DNA of 64,000 nt from Streptomyces avidinii. Its GTDB lineage: Bacteria; Actinomycetota; Actinomycetes; Streptomycetales; Streptomycetaceae. A model generated the notes under the pieces. The model was not told the DNA's origin. It saw only the letters and a list, made by a program, of their open reading frames with translations, and did not search any database. Below, in pieces: positions 16,219 through 23,572 of the stretch. Within the stretch, counting starts at the first letter, position 1. Every line of letters starts with the position of its first letter. The translations under genes and the position numbers were made by a program. The stretch spans positions 62,001-126,000 of the forward strand of contig NZ_BMVL01000012.1 of assembly GCF_014650695.1 (NCBI RefSeq). The letters are read 5' to 3'.

Positions 16219-17865
16219 TCAGATCTGGATGTCCACGAGGAAGGGCCCGGGGTGGGACAGCATCCGGCCCACGGCGGCGGCCGCCTCGTCCGGCTTCTCC
16301 ACGCGCATCCCGCCGGCGCCGAGCGACCGGGCCAGCCCGGCGAAGTCGATCTCGGGGTGGGAGAGGTCGAAGGAGCCCGGGAAGCCGTGCTCCGGGATGT
16401 CCCGCTCCCGCCAGTACTGGGCGATGTTGTCGTCCAGCAGCCGGTACTTGCGGTTGTTGCACACCACGAACTTGGCGTCGATGCCGTGCCGGGCCGCCGT
16501 CCACAGGGCCTGGTAGGTGTACATGGACCCGCCGTCGCCGGCGAAGCCCACCACGAGCCGGTCCGGCCGGGCCAGCTTGGCGCCGACCGCGCCCGGGAAG
16601 CCCACGCCGAGCGAACCGCCCCGGGTGAGGTGGTAGTCGCCGGGGCGCTCCGCCGGCAGGTACCGGGTGACCAGGGGTGAGGTGGTCAGCGCCTCGTCGA
16701 AGACGATCAGGTCCCCGCCGGTGCGCTCGGCCAGGGTCCTCAGGAAGACGGCCATCGGCGTGCCGTCGTCCGGGGCCGAGCGCGCCTGTCGCTCCTGACG
16801 GACCCGCTCACGGGTCCGTACGTCGAGCCGGGCGGCCGCCGCGGCCCGCTGCTGCGGGCCCAGTCGCTGCTCCAGTACGCCGACCAGCGCGCGCAGCGCC
16901 TGCTGGGGATCCGCGGCCAGGCCCAGGTCCACCGGGTGGTTCTTGGCGATCTCGTAGGCGTTGAGGTCGATGTGGACGACCTTCGCGCCCGCCCGGAAGG
17001 GGCTCTCCAGCTCGGGGAAGACCTCCGGGAAGACATAGGTGCCGACGATCAGGACCCCGTCGGCGTCCCCCACCAGCTCCTTGCTGTGCGGGCCGAACAT
17101 GTGCCCGGTCTGGCCGCGCCGCAGCGGGTGCGAGGCCGCGATGTTCACCTCGGAGGAGTCGACCTCGTACACGTCGGCGCCCAGCAGTTCGGCGACGGCG
17201 GCGAGCTCGTTCTGCGCCCCGGAGAGCGCGACCCCGTCCCCGACGAGGACGATCGGCCGCTCGGCCGCGGCGAGCAGCTCGGCCGCCCGCCCCACCGAGG
17301 CCGGCGAGGGCGCCACGTCGGTGAGCACCCGCGTGGCGGGGAGCACGGGCTCGGAGTTGAGTTCGTCCAGCACGTCCATGGGCAGGGCCACGAACACGGG
17401 CCCCCGGGGCGGGGTGAGCGCGATCTTCACGGCCCGCCGGACGGTGCGCAGTACGGACCGCGGGTCGGTGACGCGGGTCGCGTACTTGGTCACCGGCTTC
17501 GCCATCGCCACCAGATCGGACGCCATCTGCGCGTCCATGGCGTCGTAGCGCACCCCGGCGTCACCGGCGACCACGACGAGCGGGGTGTGGCCGCGCAACG
17601 ACTGGTAGAGCATGCCGATGCCGTTGCCCAGGCCGACCCCGGAGTGCAGTTGGAGCAGGGCCGCGCCACCGGTCGCCCGGGCGTACCCGTCGGCGATGCC
17701 GGCGGCCACGGTCTCCTGGAGGGCGAGGACGTAGGTGAAGTCCTCCGCCGCGTCCACCGCGTCGAGGAATCCCTGTTCCACCGTCCCCGGATTTCCGAAC
17801 ATCACCTTCAGGCCGTCGGCCTTGAACTGCTCGATCAGCCTTTCCCGTCCGGGAGTGGCTTCCAT
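16219..17865 (-). CDS. ThDP-dependent enzyme resembling benzoylformate decarboxylase
   Basis: A 548-residue thiamine-diphosphate enzyme with the PYR / central / PP layout. The N-terminal GNPGTVEQGF (24-33), cofactor-activating Glu E51 (ALQETVAAGIADGYAR) and LHSGVGLGN with H74 match the benzoylformate decarboxylase pattern (its Ser26, Glu47, His70), with Thr in place of Ser. I could not find an equivalent of its His281 in VFPEVFPEL. The ThDP/Mg motif GDGGSMYTYQALWTAARHGI...NN is intact. Likely chemistry is decarboxylation of a 2-oxoacid to an aldehyde or carboligation; acetolactate-synthase-like annotation is also possible. A GAGGGGG ribosome binding site precedes the ATG. Confidence 0.87.
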   Translation of the reverse strand: MEATPGRERLIEQFKADGLKVMFGNPGTVEQGFLDAVDAAEDFTYVLALQETVAAGIADGYARATGGAALLQLHSGVGLGNGIGMLYQSLRGHTPLVVVAGDAGVRYDAMDAQMASDLVAMAKPVTKYATRVTDPRSVLRTVRRAVKIALTPPRGPVFVALPMDVLDELNSEPVLPATRVLTDVAPSPASVGRAAELLAAAERPIVLVGDGVALSGAQNELAAVAELLGADVYEVDSSEVNIAASHPLRRGQTGHMFGPHSKELVGDADGVLIVGTYVFPEVFPELESPFRAGAKVVHIDLNAYEIAKNHPVDLGLAADPQQALRALVGVLEQRLGPQQRAAAAARLDVRTRERVRQERQARSAPDDGTPMAVFLRTLAERTGGDLIVFDEALTTSPLVTRYLPAERPGDYHLTRGGSLGVGFPGAVGAKLARPDRLVVGFAGDGGSMYTYQALWTAARHGIDAKFVVCNNRKYRLLDDNIAQYWRERDIPEHGFPGSFDLSHPEIDFAGLARSLGAGGMRVEKPDEAAAAVGRMLSHPGPFLVDIQI

Positions 17866-17907
17866 GAATTCCCCCTCGATTCTCCGATTTCCCGGCGAAT
17901 TCCGGGA

Positions 17908-18732
17908 CTACCAGCCGTATCGGGTGAGACCGTCCTCCAGGACTTCCACGATCTTCTGCCCCGTGAGATAGGAGTCGGGGGTGGAGCGTCCGGTGACGAA
18001 GGGGAAGTCGACGATGACCGAGACCGGCTTGCCGAAATTCCCGTGGTACGCACCGCGCGGGCCCGTCGCGTCGCGCAGGATGTACTCCAGCGGATACGGC
18101 GGCGGCCCCATGTTGAAATCGGTGCCGAGGAAACCGGTGCCGTCCTTGTAGTCGTACTCCTTGCAGTGGCCGGTCACGTGCTTGCCCCAGATGATGCTCC
18201 TGCGGTCGCCCCAGTCGCGGGCGAAGGCCAGGCAGGCGACGCCGTAGCACTCGGCCGCGACGACCTTGCCGGCCTTCCGGAAGGCCAGGATCAGGGCGTG
18301 CACGCGCTCGTTGTTGGCGAGGTCGGCGATCGGTCCGCTGCCGCCGACGATGAGGATCGCGTCGTACCCGGCGACGTCCGCGTCGAGTTTGTCGAGATCA
18401 CGGTGGTACTGCTCCAGCTTGGGCAGGTAGCCCGCCTCGCTCGTGTACGGCCGCTCGGGGACCCACGCCTCGATGTCGAGCGGCGAGTCCAGCCGGCTCG
18501 ACTGCTCGAACTCCCGCCCCAGCCGGGCGTTCTCCTCGGTGGTGACGGAGCGTCCCAGCGGCGGATCGATGTAGTTCGCGTCGAGGCTCGGCGGAAGAGC
18601 GTGTGCACGCTTTCCGGTCGGCGTGGCGAATATGACCTCGTAGCCCCGCTCGTCGAACTTCGATACCGGTCCTATCAGTTCCTCGGCCCAGTAACCATGT
18701 TCGGAGACAATGACCAGAATCTTTCTGCTCAC
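17908..18732 (-). CDS. DJ-1/PfpI family protein, third copy (large form)
   Basis: A 274-residue DJ-1/PfpI protein, first gene of the minus-strand cluster. The conserved Glu lies in HGYWAEELIGP (E17/E18), VGGSGPIADL leads to the nucleophile elbow AAECYGVACL (C162). A GTG start at 18730-18732 was chosen because GGAGGA sits 6 nt upstream; an ATG at 18801 would add residues with no homology. The insertion between residues ~60 and 115 makes it longer than the other two copies. Large DJ-1 homologues have been called glyoxalases or chaperones; the activity is unknown. Confidence 0.88.
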   Translation of the reverse strand: MSRKILVIVSEHGYWAEELIGPVSKFDERGYEVIFATPTGKRAHALPPSLDANYIDPPLGRSVTTEENARLGREFEQSSRLDSPLDIEAWVPERPYTSEAGYLPKLEQYHRDLDKLDADVAGYDAILIVGGSGPIADLANNERVHALILAFRKAGKVVAAECYGVACLAFARDWGDRRSIIWGKHVTGHCKEYDYKDGTGFLGTDFNMGPPPYPLEYILRDATGPRGAYHGNFGKPVSVIVDFPFVTGRSTPDSYLTGQKIVEVLEDGLTRYGW

Positions 18733-19028
18733 GTATTCCTCCAGGCGCCGCCTGTTGTCGTTGGCGTCCCCCACACTGGCCGCGCCCGGGGGCTTCGTCA
18801 AAGCGCTGGTGTGCGACTTCGTGAGGTAGCGGCCCAGCTCGTGGCAGCACCTCAGGAAGTCGTCCGCGGAGGTCAGGAAGTAGCTTCAGGACTACCTGAC
18901 TTCGGCCGATTCGATGAACCATTGCACCGACCCCGCCCTATGGTCTGCACGCGCCGTGAATCGCGGGCGTGCGGGCCGTGTTGATGCGTTGCCGAACGTG
19001 CAGGAGCACGAGGAGAGGGACGGGGACG
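18733..19028. promoter_or_regulatory. Divergent regulatory region with phased TCAGGAAGT repeats
   Basis: This 296-nt gap separates the divergent DJ-1 cluster and the UBP/receiver operon. It holds direct repeats CTCAGGAAGTCG (18851-18862) and GTCAGGAAGTAG (18872-18883), 21 bp apart (two helical turns), followed by TTCAGGACTACCTGAC (18885-18900), whose CTACCTGAC is an imperfect inverted copy. This looks like a regulator binding site near the promoters of one or both operons. No regulator can be named, and no gene is seen inside. Confidence 0.5.
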
Positions 19029-19301
19029 ATGACGATGGACCTGTTGTGCACACACATCGATCAGATACGTCCGGTGAAACCCACGGCGGTGGGCTGCGAG
19101 GAGTGCCTCGTCGCCGGCGACAGCTGGGTGCACCTGCGGATGTGCCTCAGCTGCGGGCACGTCGGATGCTGCGACTCGTCGAGGAACCGTCATGCCACCC
19201 GGCACTACCGGACCACCGAACACGCCATCGCCGCCTCCCACGAGCCCGGCGAGGACTGGGCCTGGTGCTACGCCGACCAGCTGATGCTGGACCCGGCATG
19301 A
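19029..19301 (+). CDS. UBP-type zinc finger protein
   Basis: A 90-residue protein consisting of a ZnF-UBP domain. Candidate zinc ligands are C7, H9, C23, C26, C39, C42, C47, H55, H59 and H65 (CTHI, GCEEC, CLSCGHVGCC, HATRHY, EHAI), which is the full pattern for the domain that in eukaryotic deubiquitinases binds the ubiquitin C-terminus. Bacteria of this group have no ubiquitin, so the ligand is unknown. The start was placed at MTMDLLCTHI after a GAGGAGAGG-like ribosome binding site. Its stop overlaps the start of the receiver/reductase gene (ATGA), so the two probably act together. Confidence 0.88.
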   Translation: MTMDLLCTHIDQIRPVKPTAVGCEECLVAGDSWVHLRMCLSCGHVGCCDSSRNRHATRHYRTTEHAIAASHEPGEDWAWCYADQLMLDPA

Positions 19302-21037
19302 GCGCGGCCCCGGAGAGTTCCGCCACCACCACGGCCGCCACCGCCACCACGGCGGCCGCGGCCGCCGAACGCGCCGAGCACCGCAAGCCCGTCATCCTCG
19401 CCGTGGACGACGACCCGCAGGTGCTGCGCGCCGTCCGCCGCGACCTGCGCAGCGCCTACGGCGACCGCTACCGGGTGCTCGGCGCCTCGTCGGCAGCCGA
19501 CGCCCTGAAGATCCTGGACTCCCTCGACGAACGCGGCCACGACCCGGCGCTGTTCCTCGTGGACCAGCGCATGCCGGACGTGACCGGCGTCGAGTTCCTG
19601 CTGGAGGCGGTCAGCCGCTTCCCGGACGCCCGGCGGGTCCTGCTGACGGCCTACGCGGAGACCGACGCGGCGATCACCGCCATCAACCGGGTCCGATTGG
19701 ACTACTACCTGCTCAAGCCGTGGGACCCGCCGCACGAGCGGCTCTTCCCGGTCCTCGACGACCTGCTCTCGGACTGGCTGGCCACCTACCGGCCCGCGTA
19801 CGACGGAATCATCGTCGCCGGGCACCTGGTCTCCCCCGGCACCCACGCCGTCCGGGACTTCTTCACCCGCAACGGCCAGCCGTTCCGCTTCCTCAACGTC
19901 GAGCGGGACCCCGAGGCGCTGACCCTGATCGCCGCCCAGCCCGAAGGCGCACTCCCCCTCGTCCGCTTCCCCGACGGGTCGGTGCTCTCGGCCCCGACCG
20001 ACACCCAGCTCGCCCAGCGCCTGGGCCTGGCCACCACCGCCTCCCGCCCGCACTACGAGTGCGTCATCGTCGGCGCGGGCCCGGCGGGCCTGGCAGCAGG
20101 CGTCTACTCGGCCTCGGAGGGCCTGTCGACCCTGATGCTGGACTCCCGCGCCCCGGGCGGCCAGGCCGGCACCTCCAGCCTGATCGAGAACTACCTGGGC
20201 TTCCCCTCGGGCCTCTCGGGCGGCGACCTGACCCGCCGGGCCACCATCCAGGCCTCCCGGTTCGGCGCGGAGATCCTGCACCCGGTCGAGGTCGTCTCGC
20301 TGACCCGGGACGACCCGGCGAAGATCCTCACCCTGGCGGACGGTACGGAGATCTCCGCCGAGACGGTGCTCCTGGCCACCGGGGTCTCGTACAACCGCCT
20401 CGACGCCCCCGGCGCGGACCGCTTCGAGGGGGCGGGCCTCTACTACGGCGCGGCGACCACGGAGAGCTCGGCCTGCATCTCGCAGCACGTGTTCATCGTC
20501 GGCGGGGCCAACTCCGCGGGCCAGGCCGCGGTGCACTTCGCCAAGTACGCCGCCCGCGTGACGATCCTGGTGCGGGCGGCCTCCCTGGACGCGAGCATGT
20601 CCCGCTACCTGATCGACGAGATCGACCGCACCCCGAACATCGAGGTGAAGGTGCGTACGACCGTGGTCCGGCTGGACGGCGAGGAGCACCTGGAGCGCCT
20701 CACCCTCCACGACGCGGACACCGGCGCGGACACCGAGGTCCCGGCCCGCTTCATGTTCACCTTCATCGGCGCCCGCCCGCACACCGACTGGCTCGCGGGC
20801 GTGGTCGAGCGAGACGAGTACGGCTTCGTCCTCACCGGCTCGGACCTGATCTCGAACGGCGGCGAGCTCCCGGCCGAGTGGAGCCTGGAGCGCGCCCCGT
20901 ACCCCCTGGAGACCAGCGTCCCCGGCGTCTTCGCGGCGGGCGACGTCCGCGCCCACTCGGTGAAACGGGTGGCCTCGGGCGTGGGCGAGGGCGCGATGGC
21001 CGTCTCCCTGATCCACCGGTACCGCTCGATGGGCTGA
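19298..21037 (+). CDS. Receiver domain / degenerate glutaredoxin-like / thioredoxin-reductase-like fusion
   Basis: A 579-residue three-part protein. After an Ala/Thr-rich start, residues ~31-150 are a response-regulator receiver (acidic D37-D39, phosphoacceptor D89 in FLVDQRMPD, K140 in LLKPWD). Residues ~168-245 (IIVAGHLVSP...FRFLNVERDPEA...LPLVRFPDGS) have the glutaredoxin/thioredoxin order, but the CxxC site reads S179-P-G-T182. Residues ~253-579 are a two-dinucleotide-binding flavoprotein like thioredoxin reductase (VIVGAGPAGLAAG; FIVGGANSAGQAA; GVFAAGDVRA), yet the CATC redox site reads AATT. So electron transfer to thioredoxin is unlikely; it may be a redox/phosphorylation sensor or an oxidoreductase with another acceptor. 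It is coupled to the UBP zinc finger upstream. Confidence 0.9.
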   Translation: MSAAPESSATTTAATATTAAAAAERAEHRKPVILAVDDDPQVLRAVRRDLRSAYGDRYRVLGASSAADALKILDSLDERGHDPALFLVDQRMPDVTGVEFLLEAVSRFPDARRVLLTAYAETDAAITAINRVRLDYYLLKPWDPPHERLFPVLDDLLSDWLATYRPAYDGIIVAGHLVSPGTHAVRDFFTRNGQPFRFLNVERDPEALTLIAAQPEGALPLVRFPDGSVLSAPTDTQLAQRLGLATTASRPHYECVIVGAGPAGLAAGVYSASEGLSTLMLDSRAPGGQAGTSSLIENYLGFPSGLSGGDLTRRATIQASRFGAEILHPVEVVSLTRDDPAKILTLADGTEISAETVLLATGVSYNRLDAPGADRFEGAGLYYGAATTESSACISQHVFIVGGANSAGQAAVHFAKYAARVTILVRAASLDASMSRYLIDEIDRTPNIEVKVRTTVVRLDGEEHLERLTLHDADTGADTEVPARFMFTFIGARPHTDWLAGVVERDEYGFVLTGSDLISNGGELPAEWSLERAPYPLETSVPGVFAAGDVRAHSVKRVASGVGEGAMAVSLIHRYRSMG

Positions 21038-21092
21038 GAGCGAACGCCGCGAGCCTTGCGATCAAGGCCGCAACGGATGCAACGTTGATTAC

Positions 21093-21602
21093 ATGATTAC
21101 AGCCGAGCAGAACGAACAGCTCCGCGCATGGTTCGCCGAGCGCCTGCCGGTCGACGTCTACGAGTCCCTGGACTCGGTCGTCGTCGACCGCGAGGAGATC
21201 ACGGTCGTCGGTGTCATACCGGCGACCGAGTCGGTCAAGGAGTTCCGCGAACGCACCCGCGAGCAGCGCATCGAGGTGGCCCGCGAGGCCGAGTCCCTCT
21301 ACCGCCGGAAGGTCGCCTGGGGCGTACGGGCGGGCGAGGAGACGACGCTCTTCACCCACCTCGCCGTCCCGGTGATGACCCGCCTGCGCCAGTCCGAACG
21401 CCAGGTCCTCGACACCCTGGTCGCCGGCGGCGTGGCCCGCAGCCGGGCCGACGCCCTCGCCTGGTGCGTGCGGCTCGTCGAGCGCAACACGGACGAGTGG
21501 CTCACCGAACTCCGCGACTCCCTGGACAAGGTCCGGCGGGTCCGCTCCCAGGGCCCCGACGTCTCGGGGAACACCGACTCCATGAAGTCCGAGTCCGAAT
21601 GA
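21093..21602 (+). CDS. Conserved hypothetical protein with C-terminal ribbon-helix-helix-like segment
   Basis: A 169-residue soluble protein I do not recognise by name. The N-terminal part (LRAWFAERLPVDVYESLDSVVVDREEITVVG) is alpha/beta, and the middle is charged (EFRERTREQRIEVAREAE). Residues ~112-145 (MTRLRQSERQVLDTLVAGGVARSRADALAW) resemble a ribbon-helix-helix or MetJ/Arc-type segment, so DNA binding is conceivable. It follows the receiver/reductase gene by 55 nt and has a weak ribosome binding site. Confidence 0.75.
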   Translation: MITAEQNEQLRAWFAERLPVDVYESLDSVVVDREEITVVGVIPATESVKEFRERTREQRIEVAREAESLYRRKVAWGVRAGEETTLFTHLAVPVMTRLRQSERQVLDTLVAGGVARSRADALAWCVRLVERNTDEWLTELRDSLDKVRRVRSQGPDVSGNTDSMKSESE

Positions 21603-21675
21603 CGAATCCGGCCCACTGCGGCGCGTGATCGCGTAAGGCTGGCGACGACCTACACCCAGGGAGAGGCACGCACCC

Positions 21676-22005
21676 ATGACCACCACCGTCGAATACATCC
21701 GCTACCGGATCGCATTGGACGACCAGCCGGCCTTCGAGGACGCCTACGCCCGGGCCGCGGAGTCCCTGGCCGCCTCGCCCGAGTGCATCGACTACGAACT
21801 GGCCCGCTGCGAGGAGGAGAAGGAGCGCTACATCCTCCGGATCCGCTGGACCTCCATCGAGGACCACCTCGGCGGGTTCCGCAAGGGCGCCCAGTTCCCC
21901 GCCTTCTTCAACGCGATCCGTCCGTACGTGACCGCCATCGAGGAGATGCAGCACTACCTCGTGACGGGCGTGGTCGGCACGGGAAAGGCCGCCGGAGAAC
22001 GATGA
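21676..22005 (+). CDS. ABM (antibiotic biosynthesis monooxygenase) domain protein
   Basis: A 109-residue dimeric alpha/beta-barrel type protein (VEYIRYRIALDDQPAFEDAY; CIDYELARCEEEKERYILRIRW). Relatives are cofactor-free quinol monooxygenases or haem-degrading enzymes. Its stop overlaps the start of the truncated haemoglobin gene (ATGA), which implies a joint role; as I recall, fused ABM-globin proteins occur in actinobacteria. A GGGAGAGG ribosome binding site precedes the ATG. Confidence 0.87.
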   Translation: MTTTVEYIRYRIALDDQPAFEDAYARAAESLAASPECIDYELARCEEEKERYILRIRWTSIEDHLGGFRKGAQFPAFFNAIRPYVTAIEEMQHYLVTGVVGTGKAAGER

Positions 22006-22478
22006 GCACCACACCCACCATCTACGAGTGGATGGGCGGAGCGGAGGCGATGAACCGCCTCACGGACGCCTTCTACACGCACGCCCTGCAGGACGACATC
22101 CTGGCCCCGGTCTTCGCCGGCATGGGCTCGGAGCACCCGCAGCACGTCGCGGTCTGGCTGTCGGAGGTCTTCGGCGGCCCCTCGGACTACACCGCCCACC
22201 ACGGCGGCCACCAGCACATGGCCACCAAGCACCTGGGGCGGGCGATCACCGAGAAGCAGCGCCGCCGCTGGGTGGACCTGCTGATGGACACGGCCGACGA
22301 GGTCGGCCTCCCGACGGACCCCGAGTTCCGCGGAGTGTTCGCCTACTACATCGAGTGGGGCACCCGCATGGCCCTGATCTACTCGGGCCCCAACCCACCC
22401 CCGGTCGACGCGGCCAAGATCCCCGTCTGGTCCTGGGGCCAGACCCCACCCTGGATCCCGCCCACCCCGCAAACCTGA
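22002..22478 (+). CDS. Group II truncated haemoglobin
   Basis: A 158-residue 2-on-2 globin (IYEWMGGAEAMNRLTDAFY; VFGGPSDYTAHHGGHQHMATKHLGRAI). The His in ATKHLGRAI fits the proximal haem ligand, and RRRWVDLLMDTADEVGLP is the usual helix G region with Trp G8, typical of group II. These globins bind O2 or NO and are linked to oxidative/nitrosative stress. A Pro-rich tail (PVWSWGQTPPWIPPTPQT) ends the protein. Translationally coupled to the ABM monooxygenase gene. Confidence 0.93.
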   Translation: MSTTPTIYEWMGGAEAMNRLTDAFYTHALQDDILAPVFAGMGSEHPQHVAVWLSEVFGGPSDYTAHHGGHQHMATKHLGRAITEKQRRRWVDLLMDTADEVGLPTDPEFRGVFAYYIEWGTRMALIYSGPNPPPVDAAKIPVWSWGQTPPWIPPTPQT

Positions 22479-22538
22479 CCCAGCGGGGGCGGGCCGGCCC
22501 CACCCGCCCCCACCGCCCATCCAGCCCCGCCGCACTTC

Positions 22539-22689
22539 CAGCCCCGCCGGCGTTCGAGGCGCGGGGTCCGGGGCGGAGCCCCGATCCTTCAGCCTCGCCG
22601 GCGTTTGAGGCGCGGGGTCGGGGGCGGAGCCCCGATCCTTCAGCCTCGCCGGCGTTTGAGGCGCGGGGTCGGGGGCGGAGCCCCGGCGA
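22539..22689. repeat. Three tandem copies of a 51-bp GC-rich repeat
   Basis: Copies start at 22539, 22590 and 22641 and share the core CGCCGGCGTTTGAGGCGCGG followed by GGGCGGAGCCCC, an inverted-repeat-prone segment. A truncated unit start lies just before (from ~22520). This type of element (CCGGCG-TTTGAGG ... CGGAGCCCCG) is widespread between Streptomyces genes. Here it lies between the convergent globin and barstar genes, and its last copy overlaps the barstar 3' end. Confidence 0.9.
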
Positions 22690-23071
22690 CCGGCCCGGGC
22701 CCGACCTCGGCCTCGGCCAGCACCACCAGCAACGGCCCGCCATCCCCCCGCGCCCGCCAGAAGTCCGCGCCCTCCTCCAGCACCTCGACGAATGTCTCCC
22801 ACTCACCCGGCCGCGCACCCGCAAACCCGCGCCAGGACGTCACCGCCACCAGCCACCCCCCGCCCCCCGGCAACCAGGACAGGTCCCGCAGCGCATCGGC
22901 CAGCGCGTCCCAGTTCCCGCCGACCCACTCCGGCAGCCGCAGGGCACCCCCGCACCGCCGCATCAGCTCGGCCTTGCCGCGTACCCCGTCGAGATCCAGC
23001 CGTACGATCGTCCGGCCCGCGGCTTCGGCGGCCTCGAGCGCCGGGGCGAGCGGCTGCGGGTCCAGGCTCAT
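22640..23071 (-). CDS. Barstar-family RNase inhibitor
   Basis: A 143-residue protein whose residues ~1-120 match barstar (RTIVRLDLDGVRGKAELM; LPEWVGGNWDALADALRDL), including the acidic residue in GNWDAL that sits at the RNase-binding face in the family. It should bind and block the partner RNase in the cytoplasm. It overlaps the RNase gene by 4 nt. The last ~15 residues (PPPTPRLKRRRG) and the stop are encoded by the third copy of the 51-bp repeat, so the C-terminus appears to have been replaced or extended by repeat insertion. Confidence 0.88.
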   Translation of the reverse strand: MSLDPQPLAPALEAAEAAGRTIVRLDLDGVRGKAELMRRCGGALRLPEWVGGNWDALADALRDLSWLPGGGGWLVAVTSWRGFAGARPGEWETFVEVLEEGADFWRARGDGGPLLVVLAEAEVGPGPVAGAPPPTPRLKRRRG

Positions 23072-23523
23072 CGGAGAACCGCCTTGAAGGTCTCGTAGTG
23101 GTCGTCCGTGTAGAAGAACTCCCCACCCTCGCCCGTCACGATCCGCCGGGCCCCACGGTCCCGCTCCCCCGGCGTCCGCACGGTGTACTCGTGGTAGTAG
23201 CCACGTTTCTGCTTGGGCAGGGCCTTCTCGAAGTTCCCGAAGACCGTGCCGTCCTGCCGGTAGGCGTACGGCCCGCCCTTGTCGATGAGCGCCAGCACGT
23301 CACGGGCCTGCTGCGGCAGCCCGTCGGCCCGTACGGTGGCCATCCCCTTCGCCCACCCGGGGACGTCAGTGGCGCGGGCACCGGCACTTGCAGTGGCGCT
23401 GGCGGCGGTAGGCGCGGGCGCGGCCTTCTGCCCGGCACAACCCACCGCACCGACCAGCGCGGCACAGAGGAACAGCGCCCCCAGCAAACGCAGCAACGAT
23501 CGGGGCACGTTCCGAAAGATCAT
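23068..23523 (-). CDS. RNase Sa/T1-like guanyl-specific ribonuclease, probable lipoprotein
   Basis: A 151-residue secreted RNase. Residues 1-29 form a signal peptide with a lipobox-like end (AVGC, C29), then an Ala/Thr-rich linker to ~52, then the RNase N1/T1 domain. Compared with RNase Sa, catalytic Glu54, Arg65 and His85 correspond to E112 (YYHEYTV), R123 (RDRGARR) and H142 (DDHYETF). The disulphide Cys pair of RNase Sa is absent. It would cleave RNA after G outside the membrane, while the coupled barstar gene protects the cytoplasm. Possible roles are RNA scavenging or inhibition of neighbours. Confidence 0.9.
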   Translation of the reverse strand: MIFRNVPRSLLRLLGALFLCAALVGAVGCAGQKAAPAPTAASATASAGARATDVPGWAKGMATVRADGLPQQARDVLALIDKGGPYAYRQDGTVFGNFEKALPKQKRGYYHEYTVRTPGERDRGARRIVTGEGGEFFYTDDHYETFKAVLR

Positions 23524-23572
23524 GCACCGATCGTGCCAAATATCCGATTCGCTCGCGAATCGCCCGGTCGCC

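Noticed and set aside
22539..22689. Three regular repeats considered as a CRISPR array
   Set aside because: The units abut directly with no unique spacers; the sequence matches a common Streptomyces intergenic repeat.
22640..23523. RNase-barstar pair as a toxin-antitoxin plasmid-stability system
   Set aside because: The RNase has an export signal, so the pair fits secreted RNase plus immunity better; kept only as a finding on its unusual anchoring.
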